From NCBI RefSeq assembly GCF_001263205.1, contig NZ_CP012333.1, forward strand, positions 558,001 through 622,000: a DNA stretch of 64,000 nucleotides, read 5' to 3'. Positions 50,984 to 63,095 of this stretch are shown in pieces. Each line of letters opens with the position of its first letter. Position 1 is the first letter of the stretch. Under the pieces are notes generated by a model, which saw nothing but the letters and a program-made list of their open reading frames with translations, was not told the origin of the DNA and did not search any database. This stretch comes from Labilithrix luteola. Lineage in GTDB: Bacteria > Myxococcota_A > Polyangia > Polyangiales > Polyangiaceae. A program made the translations under genes and the position numbers.

Positions 50984-52279
50984 TCAGCGAATCTCCGCTC
51001 GGCCCGGCGTCGTCCCCGCAATCACGGCGCCGAGGCGGCGACCATCCTCCTTCGCGACGACCATCCAGACGTGCCCGGCAAACGTCGCTTGGGAATGCGC
51101 CTGGGCGGGAGAGATGTCCGCGTAGTGACGCGCGTGGCCGTCGAAGTCGATCCAGACGAGCTCGACGGCGTGCGAACGGCGATTGACGAACGAGACCGTC
51201 GTCGGTGGCGTGCGGTCTCGCGATGTCGCGAACGGCGCTGCCGCCGGCGACAACCATGTGAGGACGCTCGGCTGAGCGGAGGACTCTCCGGACCTCGTTG
51301 CGAACTCCGCGGGCCAAACGAAGCTGCCCGCCGACGCTCTGTCGAAGCCTACGAGGTGCGTGCTCTCCTCGAGGCTTCGTTTCGACGGCTTCGAGTAGCG
51401 CCAGGTGCCCTCGCCGAAGGTCTCTCTGAGAAGCCGTGCGATCGGCGCGTCGTACGCTTCGAGCTTTTCGCGCGTATCGATTGGGCCGTGCTCGCGGTCG
51501 TTCGCTCGATTGCAGTCGAACCACGACTGCGTGGCCTCGGCCCAGTATTCCTCGGGATTCGTCATCGCATACGTTCCGCTCCAAAGCCCCGTCGCCTTCG
51601 CCTGGTCGTACGCAGCGCGGAGTCGAGCATCGAACGTGGCGTCGACGACCGCCATGCCATGCTGGTGAATCGTATGCGCGAACTCGTGAACGAGAATGTT
51701 CTCCGCGACGTACGGATCCCCCGGAAGGTCGAGGAGGTTCTCTTCCCCGCAGCTCGTCGCAGGCCGTACGAGTATGGCGGCGAGCCCTCGCGCACGACGG
51801 TTCCAGAAGGCTGCTGGCTGCAAGTCCGAGTGCTCGGGGATGTCGACCGTCATCTCCGATTTCGACATCACGGCGAACCGAATGCGTCGTGACGCCAACG
51901 CCTGCAACACGTCAGGGCGATGCCCGATCATCTTGCCGATGAGAAACGCCGCCTCGCGGAGCGCGTAGGGAGAGACCTTGGCCGATGCGACGACCGGCAA
52001 GCCGCCCGCATCGACGTACTGGGTGTAGAACGGCGACAACCCGAACGTCCGAACGACGGCGTCAGGCGGGGGCGGCAATCGAACACCGCCGGGCGATGCC
52101 TTCTGCTGCACCCCCTCCGGCTTGGACGCCGACACGAAGGACGCGCCGGAAACGGCCGAAGAGCGCCCTGGAATGCAGTCGACGGTCGCCAGAGCGAGAC
52201 ATCCGAGCGCGACGACGAGCAAGACGCGCTCGCCACACACGCACGCCGCGCGCCTCCGACGGTCCTTCACGAGCCTCAT
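50984..52279 (-). CDS. Exported HExxH metalloprotease-like protein with C-terminal VHL-like beta domain
   Basis: ATG 52279 has a GAGGGAGGG site; the product is 431 residues. The N-terminus is Arg-rich followed by LLVVALGCLALATVDC, a Sec signal (the Cys could be lipidated but the context is not ideal). The middle domain carries HEFAH at 198-202 in VHEFAHTIHQHGM and, downstream, NPEEYWAEATQSWFD, with Glu residues that could be the third zinc ligand, as in gluzincin-like peptidases. The last 65 residues (VSFVNRRSHAVELVWIDFDG, HYADISPAQA, FAGHVWMVVAKEDGRRLGAV) match the beta domain of the von Hippel-Lindau protein in its key pattern. VHL-like domains occur in a minority of bacterial secreted proteins. 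In animals the domain recognises hydroxyproline; its bacterial ligand is unknown. Confidence 0.8.
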   Translation of the reverse strand: MRLVKDRRRRAACVCGERVLLVVALGCLALATVDCIPGRSSAVSGASFVSASKPEGVQQKASPGGVRLPPPPDAVVRTFGLSPFYTQYVDAGGLPVVASAKVSPYALREAAFLIGKMIGHRPDVLQALASRRIRFAVMSKSEMTVDIPEHSDLQPAAFWNRRARGLAAILVRPATSCGEENLLDLPGDPYVAENILVHEFAHTIHQHGMAVVDATFDARLRAAYDQAKATGLWSGTYAMTNPEEYWAEATQSWFDCNRANDREHGPIDTREKLEAYDAPIARLLRETFGEGTWRYSKPSKRSLEESTHLVGFDRASAGSFVWPAEFATRSGESSAQPSVLTWLSPAAAPFATSRDRTPPTTVSFVNRRSHAVELVWIDFDGHARHYADISPAQAHSQATFAGHVWMVVAKEDGRRLGAVIAGTTPGRAEIR

Positions 52280-52409
52280 CACCGCCAGCCCTCCCTCGAC
52301 AGTCCGGTATAGCCCACCAACGACTCCGCGCACGGAGCCTGGCCGCGATTTTGCACGGCCGCCGTTCCCTCGGTGTCTCGACGCTCCTCGCCCAACGACC
52401 AAGTGCGAC

Positions 52410-52440
52410 GGAGCCGCGAACCCCTCCGTACCGCGGCTCC
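52410..52440. repeat. Dispersed hairpin element, copy 1
   Basis: GGAGCCGCG (52410-52418) and CGCGGCTCC (52432-52440) form a 9-base stem around a 13-base loop containing CCCCTC. The element and its flank GTCTCACCT closely match a second copy at 58608-58638. It lies between the divergent protease and kinase genes, so it is not acting as a terminator for either. Confidence 0.55.
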
Positions 52441-52541
52441 GTCTCACCTCGTCCGAGCGTGGCGAGCTCTGGAAACGCTGGACTCCGAAGCACGAAGTTC
52501 TTCCCGCACCTGTTCCCATCCGAACATTCCGTGCAACATTC

Positions 52542-53987
52542 GTGGCCGTGGGCGACTGTCCGGACGAAGAAGCCTGGCTCGACTTTCTCGAGCTAGATCG
52601 CGAGAAGGGATCCGATCCTCGAGCTTTCGACGCGCACCTCGCGAGCTGTGCCGACTGCCGCGCGCTCATGGTCCTTCTCGTCGAGCAACGCTCCGAGGCC
52701 CCCAATCCGCCGAGCGCAGGCCCACGGTTGTCGACCGCGAATGCCGACGTCTCCGGCGCCATCGAAGGACTGCGTACGCTCGTCGACACCCACGAAGATC
52801 GTCGCATCGGAACGAAAGTGGCGGGCAAGTGGGAAATCGAGGCCCTGCTCGGCGCGGGTGGGATGGGCCGCGTCTATCGCGCGAGACATCACAACGGGCA
52901 TCGCGTAGCCATCAAGTTCCTCCATGCGTCGCTCGCGGCGGGCAATCCGGGCGTCGTGCGGCGGTTTGCACGCGAGGGGTACGCAGCCAATCGCGTGGGG
53001 CATCCGGCCATCGTTCGGGTGCTCGACGACGGTGACGACGACGGTCCGTATTTGGTGATGGAGCTCCTCGAAGGAGCATCGTGTCGTTCGAAACTCGTCG
53101 AAACGGGGCCTTTCACGATCCCAGACGCACTCGATGTCATCGAGACCGCCGCCGATGCGCTGGCGGCCGCTCATCGTGCAGGGGTGATCCATCGCGACGT
53201 CAAACCGGACAACATTTTCATCACCACGAATGGCCAAGTCCGATTGCTTGATTTCGGATTGGCGTCGATGCGAAATGCGATTTCGGCCGAGTCCGCGACG
53301 GTCGACGGCGTGACCGTCGGCACCGTGGGATACATGCCGCCCGAGCAAGCGCGTGGCGACAATGCAGCCGTGACGGCTCGCTCCGACGTTTGGTCTCTCG
53401 CCGCCACGTGCGTTGCGCTCGTGACAAGTCGTCCGATTCACGACGGCAAAACGCCGGCCGAGCAGCTCGCCTTCGCCGTGACCAAGCCCGCGCCGCCGGT
53501 TCGGTCGTTGGGAGCGAAGCTCTCCGGCCAGGTCGCAAGCGTGCTCGATCGTGCGCTTTCGTTTGGCCCGGCAGATCGTCAAGCGGACGCCGCGGAGTTT
53601 CTCGCCGAGCTGAGACGCGCGCGCGCCCGCAGGCCGAAGCGACACCTCGCATTCGTCGCGACCGGACTCGCTGGCTTCCTCGTCGCGGCGAGCGCAGTAA
53701 TCTTCTCGCGCCCCCACCGGGCCGTCGTCGAGCCATCGCCACATGCCGAAGCGGCGAGCGTGGAAGTCGAACCGCTCACGATTCCGCCGCCCGCGTCCGC
53801 GACGGAGCCAGTGCCCGCGCCCCCGGTGACCATGCCGTCGAACGTCGTCTCGGCCACGGCCCGTCCCGCGCGACCGAATGCTCCCACGCCGAAGAGCGTG
53901 CCCGTCCCGCCGACAACGACGGCATCGACGGCCGCTCCCATCACGACAGCTTCGAGTACGCGCGATCCTCTCTCGCCGCGATTCTAA
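52542..53987 (+). CDS. Transmembrane Ser/Thr protein kinase with N-terminal zinc-finger-like head
   Basis: The start is GTG 52542 or 52548, giving about 480 residues. A short head with HLASCADCRALMVLLVEQRS resembles the anti-sigma-type zinc finger (H-x3-C-x2-C). The kinase domain is intact: glycine loop LGAGGMGRVYRA, Lys in HRVAIKFLHA, catalytic loop HRAGVIHRDVKPDNIFI, DFGLA of the Mg loop, and GTVGYMPPEQAR in the activation segment. A single membrane span (HLAFVATGLAGFLVAASAVI) follows at about 372-391, then about 90 Pro/Thr/Ser-rich residues outside. It is of the PknB type common in myxobacteria. The TPR/PEGA-like gene starts 34 bases later and an RCC1 gene follows, suggesting a signalling unit. 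Confidence 0.9.
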   Translation: MAVGDCPDEEAWLDFLELDREKGSDPRAFDAHLASCADCRALMVLLVEQRSEAPNPPSAGPRLSTANADVSGAIEGLRTLVDTHEDRRIGTKVAGKWEIEALLGAGGMGRVYRARHHNGHRVAIKFLHASLAAGNPGVVRRFAREGYAANRVGHPAIVRVLDDGDDDGPYLVMELLEGASCRSKLVETGPFTIPDALDVIETAADALAAAHRAGVIHRDVKPDNIFITTNGQVRLLDFGLASMRNAISAESATVDGVTVGTVGYMPPEQARGDNAAVTARSDVWSLAATCVALVTSRPIHDGKTPAEQLAFAVTKPAPPVRSLGAKLSGQVASVLDRALSFGPADRQADAAEFLAELRRARARRPKRHLAFVATGLAGFLVAASAVIFSRPHRAVVEPSPHAEAASVEVEPLTIPPPASATEPVPAPPVTMPSNVVSATARPARPNAPTPKSVPVPPTTTASTAAPITTASSTRDPLSPRF

Positions 53988-54021
53988 AAACAGCCTCGAC
54001 GTGAGATGATGGCGCCGCGCA

Positions 54022-54963
54022 ATGCGCCGTTTGCTCGTGAGCTTCTCGACGCTTGTCGTTCTCGCTCTCGTCATGGCGCGAGCAGAAAACGCGCACGCGC
54101 AGGACGCCAGCACCGCGCCCGCCGCCGACGCGCTCTTCCAGAGCGGAAAAGCGGCCATGGAAAACCACGACTACGCAGCCGCGTGCGGCCGCTTCCGAGA
54201 GAGCTTTCGTCTTCAAGCCACCGTCGGAACGCTCCTCAACCTCGGAGCATGCGAGGAGAAGCGTGGCCATTTCGCCCTCGGGCTGCAATGCTTCCGAGAC
54301 GCCCTCAGCATGCTCGGTGAAGGCGATTTCCGACGTTCCTACGCCGAAGAGCGTCTCGCTGTGCTGAAGGAGAAGGTCGCGTTCGTGCGCTTCACCTTCA
54401 GCGGCGATCCGCCGCGCGACCTGCGCCTCAGCCAAGATGGAGTCGAGCTCGGCACGTCGAGTCTCGGCATCGAATTCTCGCTCGATCCGGGCGAACATAC
54501 GTTCACCGCGTCCGCGCGTGGATTCACCCCGTTTCGAACGACCCTCGTTGTCGCCGAACGAGAGCATCGCGAGATCGCGCTCCTGCTCTCGCTCTTGCCG
54601 AAGTCCGCCGAAGGGGCGCTGGGGGCTTCCCCCGCGAAGGAGCGAAGCAAGCTCGGTCCCTACGTGCTCATGGGCACTGGCGGTGCTGCGTTGGTGGCCG
54701 GCGCCATCTTCGGAGTCGTCGTAGCCACGTCCGCCTCGGAAGTTCGTGACCATTGCGACGGCACGACCTGCGACGACGACGGGCTCTCCGCCGCTCGTCG
54801 CGGCAAACCCTACGCGGTGATGAGCCCGGTTTTCCTCGGCGCCGGTGCAGCTCTGGTGGGAGCCGGCTTCGTGTGGCTCAAGCTCTCGCCGTCCACGCGC
54901 ATCAAACCGGCCGTTTCGGCTTCCTCACCGAGCGCTGGAGCCTCGCTCTTGGTGCAATTCTGA
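54022..54963 (+). CDS. Exported TPR/PEGA-like protein with two C-terminal spans
   Basis: The gene encodes 313 residues from ATG 54022. A signal peptide ends near ARAENAHAQD. TPR-like helices follow (ADALFQSGKAAMENHDYAAA, LLNLGACEEKRGHFALGLQC), then a beta domain of PEGA type (VELGTSSLGIEFSLDPGEHT, FTASARGFTPFRTTLVV). Two membrane spans near the C-terminus (LMGTGGAALVAGAIFGVVVA, VMSPVFLGAGAALVGAGFVW) enclose a Cys-containing loop (CDGTTCDDDG). This arrangement is typical of myxobacterial proteins encoded beside Ser/Thr kinases; role unknown. Its stop TGA overlaps the ATG of the RCC1 gene by one base. Confidence 0.83.
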   Translation: MRRLLVSFSTLVVLALVMARAENAHAQDASTAPAADALFQSGKAAMENHDYAAACGRFRESFRLQATVGTLLNLGACEEKRGHFALGLQCFRDALSMLGEGDFRRSYAEERLAVLKEKVAFVRFTFSGDPPRDLRLSQDGVELGTSSLGIEFSLDPGEHTFTASARGFTPFRTTLVVAEREHREIALLLSLLPKSAEGALGASPAKERSKLGPYVLMGTGGAALVAGAIFGVVVATSASEVRDHCDGTTCDDDGLSAARRGKPYAVMSPVFLGAGAALVGAGFVWLKLSPSTRIKPAVSASSPSAGASLLVQF

Positions 54964-56396
54964 TGCGCCGGCTTGCTCTCCTCTGCCTGGCAGGAATCAC
55001 GACCTTCGCCGCATTCGGCTGCGAGGGCCTCTTCGGCGTCGATTTCGACGGGCTCGGCCCCACCAAGGCGGTCTTCGAAACGGAGGCCGGCGTCGACGCG
55101 GCAGGCCCGGACAGCCCGGACAGCCCGTCGTGCTCGACGGAGGAGAAGTCGTGCAGCGGCACGTGCGTGCACCTCGACGCTATCGCGACTGGTTGCGGCG
55201 CCGATTCGTGCAGTCCCTGCCCAACGGCCGAAAACGGCATCCCTCGCTGCGAGTCGCGACAATGTACGACTGCCTGTGACGTCGGATATCGACGTTGCCG
55301 CTCCGGCTGCTGCGCTAGTCCCGAAAAGCCTGCCGCCGCCGGCACCACACATACCTGCGCGACTTCGAACTCCGGCGCTCTCTATTGCTGGGGTGCGAAC
55401 GACCATGGGCAACTCGGCATTCGCAGCACCGACAATCGGCTGACGCCGGCATTCGTCAATCTCGAGGGTGGCACGCGCGAGCTCGCGCTCGGCATCGATT
55501 TCACCCTCGCGGCGATGACGAGCGGCGCGGTCCACGCGTGGGGAGCCAATACACTCGGCGCTTTCGGCAACGGAACCGACGGAGCGAACGATTACCGAGA
55601 TACTCCATTCCCCATTCAAGCGCTCTCCGATATCGCGTACGTCGCCGCGAATGCATGGCATGGTTGCGCGATTTCACGCAGCGGCTTCGCTTCGTGCTGG
55701 GGATACAACGCGTCGGGCGTCGTCGGAAATGGCTCCGCCGCTCCGGAGATTCTCTTCCCTGCCGCCGTGGTGCAACCCGAGGCGTTCGTCTCTTTGTCCA
55801 CGAACACCTCGCACGCGTGCGCCGTCGGCGTATCCGGAGCCCTCTACTGCTGGGGAAGCAATGCGTACGGCCAGCTTGGACTCGAAAACCTGACGAAGGT
55901 CGCCGTTCCAACCCTCGTCCCCAACCTCGTGTCTGCCGCGGACCTCGCCGCGGTGGCCTGCGGAAACGAGCATACGTGCGTGCTGACGCGAACAGGTGGA
56001 GTCCGATGCTGGGGATCCAACCGACTCGGCCAGCTCGGCATCGGCAATACCGAAGCGCGCGAGCACGCCGTCGACACGCTTGCCCCCTCGTCCGCGTCAC
56101 GTCAAATCGTGGCCGGCGACGATTACACGTGCGTGGTTTCGTCCTCCGGCGCCGTCCAATGCTGGGGACTCGTCTACGGCACCGTTTCGCCACTTGGGGC
56201 CCCTCCCGACGGCGTCCTCAGGCCGAACAACGTCAATCTCGGGCCCGCCGCATTCCTCGCTGCGGGCGCCCATCATGTGTGCGCCCGCATGCTCGATAAT
56301 CACCTTCGCTGTTGGGGCGCGAACAGCGCTGGACAAATCGGAGACGGCACGCGGACCGATCGCGCAGATCCGGTCGACGTGCCGTTTCCCAACTGA
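54963..56396 (+). CDS. RCC1-repeat lipoprotein near the Ser/Thr kinase
   Basis: ATG 54963 shares a base with the preceding stop. The product is 477 residues with lipobox TFAAFGCEGLF. A Cys-rich segment (CSTEEKSCSGTCVHL, CGADSCSPCPTAENGIPRC, CDVGYRRCRSGCC) links it to the Cys-rich/RCC1 style of modules A and B. Seven RCC1 repeats follow: YCWGANDHGQLGI, AWGANTLGAFGNG, CWGYNASGVVGNG, CWGSNAYGQLGLE, CWGSNRLGQLGIG, CWGLVYGTVS and CWGANSAGQIGDG. It is a fusion of the two domain types that are separate genes in the modules. It converges on the lipoprotein gene at 56418. Confidence 0.85.
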   Translation: MRRLALLCLAGITTFAAFGCEGLFGVDFDGLGPTKAVFETEAGVDAAGPDSPDSPSCSTEEKSCSGTCVHLDAIATGCGADSCSPCPTAENGIPRCESRQCTTACDVGYRRCRSGCCASPEKPAAAGTTHTCATSNSGALYCWGANDHGQLGIRSTDNRLTPAFVNLEGGTRELALGIDFTLAAMTSGAVHAWGANTLGAFGNGTDGANDYRDTPFPIQALSDIAYVAANAWHGCAISRSGFASCWGYNASGVVGNGSAAPEILFPAAVVQPEAFVSLSTNTSHACAVGVSGALYCWGSNAYGQLGLENLTKVAVPTLVPNLVSAADLAAVACGNEHTCVLTRTGGVRCWGSNRLGQLGIGNTEAREHAVDTLAPSSASRQIVAGDDYTCVVSSSGAVQCWGLVYGTVSPLGAPPDGVLRPNNVNLGPAAFLAAGAHHVCARMLDNHLRCWGANSAGQIGDGTRTDRADPVDVPFPN

Positions 56397-56417
56397 GCGA
56401 GCCTCGAGCGAGACGAA

Positions 56418-57563
56418 TCACTTCAGAGGCGGCACGGGCACCGCGACGACGCGACCGATGACCCAGTTCGGGTCAGTCCCGGCCTTGAGCTTCGCGTAGT
56501 CGGGCGGCCCCGGGTTGCGCATGTAGCTGTCGAGCGCGGACTTCAGCGCGGTCATCGTCGCACGGAAATCGTCGAGCGTGGCGGCCGAGGCCTGCGTCCC
56601 GTTGAGGGCCGCTTTGACGGCAGCATTTTCGGCGCCGAACGTCACGACCGTCAGGAGCAGGCGTGCGTTGTTGTCGACGAGGAACTTCGAAACCTCGGCG
56701 CGCGTGTGCGGCGCAGGAGGATCGAACATCGCGAGTGGGAAGCCACCGACCAGGGCATCGAACTGCGCGCCTTTGCATTCGTCGTCGAAGAGAACGGTAA
56801 CGAACCAACCCATCCCACGGTCGGGCTCGATCGCCTGGACATAATAGTCCGTGTCCGAAGCGAACGATCCGCGCACCGGGCTTTGAAGTCGCCAGGCCTT
56901 ATCGGTGAAAGAGCCAGCGCGACCGGTCACGCGATACGTTTTCCAGGACAGGTCGTTGAGAGAGCTACGCAAATCGTACACCGCATTCAGCGTGTCGCTC
57001 CAACCGAGGGTCTTCTGATAAGTGAGGCCAACGTCGGTTTTCGGCATCGCGTTGTTGGCAAAGTTCGCTCGGCTCAGATCCTTCATCTCGCCAAACGCGC
57101 CGCCACCGCTGATGCCGGACGACGAGGTGCCGATGTCCTGCGCCTCCGTGCCGGTGACGATGACGTCGTTCGAGTTCCAGGCTATTGGCTCCTTCACCAA
57201 GCTCTTCACGCCGAGCGCCACCGCATACTTCGACGGGAACGTGTGAATCCGCCAATCGAGGAGCGGGACGGCAGTCGGATCACCCTTGGAACCGCCGCAG
57301 ACCGTAATCACTTCGCCGGCGTCGCGCCCGCTGTCGATGGTGCCGCCATCGCTACCGACCACGGATCCTGCGTCCCCCAGGACCTCGCCCGGATCTTCGC
57401 TATCGGGCGGGGCCTCCTCGGTCGTGCCGGCGTCGTTCTTCGAGGCGGTCGCCTCCGCTTCCGGATCACTCGAACAGTGAACGGCCGCCGCCACCACGCC
57501 CGAGAGGGCGATCATCGCCAGGATTTGCCGGGAAAAACCATTGGCCCCAAGGCCCAAGCGCAT
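56418..57563 (-). CDS. Lipoprotein of unknown function
   Basis: ATG 57563 has a GAGGG site seven bases upstream; ATG 57569 is too close to it. The product is 381 residues. The signal peptide ends in VVAAAVHCSSD. An acidic linker rich in Asp/Glu/Ser/Gly runs to about residue 90. The domain then has VITVCGGSKGDPTAVPLLDW, YAVALGVKSLVKEPIAWNSN, YYVQAIEPDRGMGWFVTVLF, CKGAQFDALVGGFPLAM and a helical end (LDDFRATMTALKSALDSYMR). There are only two further Cys residues, so it is unlike the module proteins. I do not recognise a family. The sigma-like gene at 57611 is upstream on the same strand with 47 bases between, so the two may form a unit. Confidence 0.75.
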   Translation of the reverse strand: MRLGLGANGFSRQILAMIALSGVVAAAVHCSSDPEAEATASKNDAGTTEEAPPDSEDPGEVLGDAGSVVGSDGGTIDSGRDAGEVITVCGGSKGDPTAVPLLDWRIHTFPSKYAVALGVKSLVKEPIAWNSNDVIVTGTEAQDIGTSSSGISGGGAFGEMKDLSRANFANNAMPKTDVGLTYQKTLGWSDTLNAVYDLRSSLNDLSWKTYRVTGRAGSFTDKAWRLQSPVRGSFASDTDYYVQAIEPDRGMGWFVTVLFDDECKGAQFDALVGGFPLAMFDPPAPHTRAEVSKFLVDNNARLLLTVVTFGAENAAVKAALNGTQASAATLDDFRATMTALKSALDSYMRNPGPPDYAKLKAGTDPNWVIGRVVAVPVPPLK

Positions 57564-57610
57564 CTTCATGCCCTCTAGACACGCATGGTGACCGGACCGT
57601 GCGAAGAAAT

Positions 57611-58483
57611 CTAACCGTCCGTCGAAAAGCGCGAAAGGACGCCTCGAACGATGCTCGAGAGCTCCGACTTGCGGATACCTGGATCGCCCGCGATCTCCTC
57701 TTCCAGAGCCGTCCTCAGGTGGTCGACGGCAGCCGCGATCCAACGCGAAGCCGTCGTGCGATGCACGTTGTAGATTTTCCCGATGTATTCGGCCGGAGTG
57801 CCGTCGACGAGAGCGAACCAGAGGAGCGCTCGTTCGCGCTCCTCGAGACGGTCCATCGCGCGCTTGAGCGCCGCGCGAATGGGGCCGCCGAACGTCGCCT
57901 TCATGAGAAGAGCCTCGGGCGTCATGAGGTCGGGCTGCACGGCAAAGAACGCCTCTTCGAACGGCAACTCGCGCGCTCGACCGCGAACCATGTTCAAAGC
58001 GTGCCTGCTCGCGGCGACGGTCATCCAGCGTGCGAGCGAACTTCGACCGTTGAATTCGAGAATTCGTGCCGGTGCATTCGGCCGCGGGGCCAGCAAATGA
58101 ACGCGTAGCTCCTGGAGCAGCTCGTCCTGCGCGAGCCCGGTGGCCACCGACGCGTGAGCGCGACGTGCCGCAGGCTCGAGCACCGTATCGACAAGCTTCT
58201 CCGCTCCCGGAACACGCGCGTCGTACGCAAAAACGAGGAAGAGGTCGGCGACGTTGCGCTGCGCAAGCTCCGCGAGGATCTCGGCCCCCGTCAACGTCCC
58301 GGAGACCTTCTTCGCGAGAAACGCAGCGAATGCGCCTGTTCCGTCGACGTTCAACTCCGGGCGAGCAGCACGGGCGAGCCTCAGGAGCTCTCGAAACGCG
58401 CCCTCTTCCCCCATGTCGAACGCCGGCCGCGTGGCGATGGGCCATTCCGTAAGGAAGGACGCAAGCTCATCGGAGTCAGGCAC
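57611..58483 (-). CDS. RNA polymerase sigma-70-like factor
   Basis: GTG 58483 has a GGAGG site five bases upstream and gives 290 residues; the frame stays open upstream without a comparable site. A region-2-like helix is in DELLQELRVHLLAPRPNAPA and ILEFNGRSSLARWMTVAASR, and region 4 in EERERALLWFALVDGTPAEY, IGKIYNVHRTTASRWIAAAV. The long N-terminal 130 residues (helical, no known domain) are typical of a divergent sigma-70 type found in Polyangia. It is not the housekeeping factor. Regulon unknown; the lipoprotein gene downstream may be a target. Its start lies 200 bases beyond the rpoC stop on the same strand. Confidence 0.82.
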   Translation of the reverse strand: MPDSDELASFLTEWPIATRPAFDMGEEGAFRELLRLARAARPELNVDGTGAFAAFLAKKVSGTLTGAEILAELAQRNVADLFLVFAYDARVPGAEKLVDTVLEPAARRAHASVATGLAQDELLQELRVHLLAPRPNAPARILEFNGRSSLARWMTVAASRHALNMVRGRARELPFEEAFFAVQPDLMTPEALLMKATFGGPIRAALKRAMDRLEERERALLWFALVDGTPAEYIGKIYNVHRTTASRWIAAAVDHLRTALEEEIAGDPGIRKSELSSIVRGVLSRFSTDG

Positions 58484-58593
58484 CGACCTCCGTGTAGCTC
58501 TCCCGCGTTGGGAGTCAATGAGGCCGCCCGAACACGCCTCCATCGGCATCGACGTACGTACGCCTGCGAGGGGCATCGGCCTGCGCAGACGAG

Positions 58594-58638
58594 CGACAAA
58601 AGCGAAAGAGCCGCGAGCCCCTCTCGGGACCGCGGCTC
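58594..58638 (-). terminator. Rho-independent terminator after rpoC (hairpin element, copy 2)
   Basis: Read on the minus strand, GAGCCGCG (58638-58631) pairs with CGCGGCTC (58615-58608), with further C/G pairing inside the 15-base loop, followed by TTTCGCTTTTGT at 58607-58596. A stem plus T-rich tail 46 bases beyond the rpoC stop fits a terminator of the rpoBC operon. The stem, loop and flank closely match the hairpin at 52410-52440. Confidence 0.7.
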
Positions 58639-58683
58639 CTTCTCACCTAGCGAAGGCTCTCAGAGAGAGCCCATCGCTCAGTC

Positions 58684-62955
<4,272 letters not shown>

Positions 62956-63024
62956 CGGGGTGCCTTTCTCTGAAATCTCGTAACGGGGAGAAACTCTAAG
63001 GGGCGTGCAAGAGGAAGGAGCGAG

Positions 63025-63087
63025 CCGAGCTACCCGGCGCCGAAGAAGGACCAGAGGTCATCTTCCTTCGGCGCTCGGAAAGCTCGG
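63025..63087 (-). other. Two-tier stem-loop between rpoB and rpoC
   Basis: An inner 9-base stem (GCGCCGAAG 63037-63045 with CTTCGGCGC 63066-63074, loop 20 bases) sits inside an outer 7-base stem (CCGAGCT 63025-63031 with AGCTCGG 63081-63087). On the minus-strand transcript the structure lies just after the rpoB stop. With no T-run it is not a standard terminator; it could be an RNase processing site, an attenuator, or a stabilising element in the rpoBC mRNA. Confidence 0.45.
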
Positions 63088-63095
63088 CGATGCGC

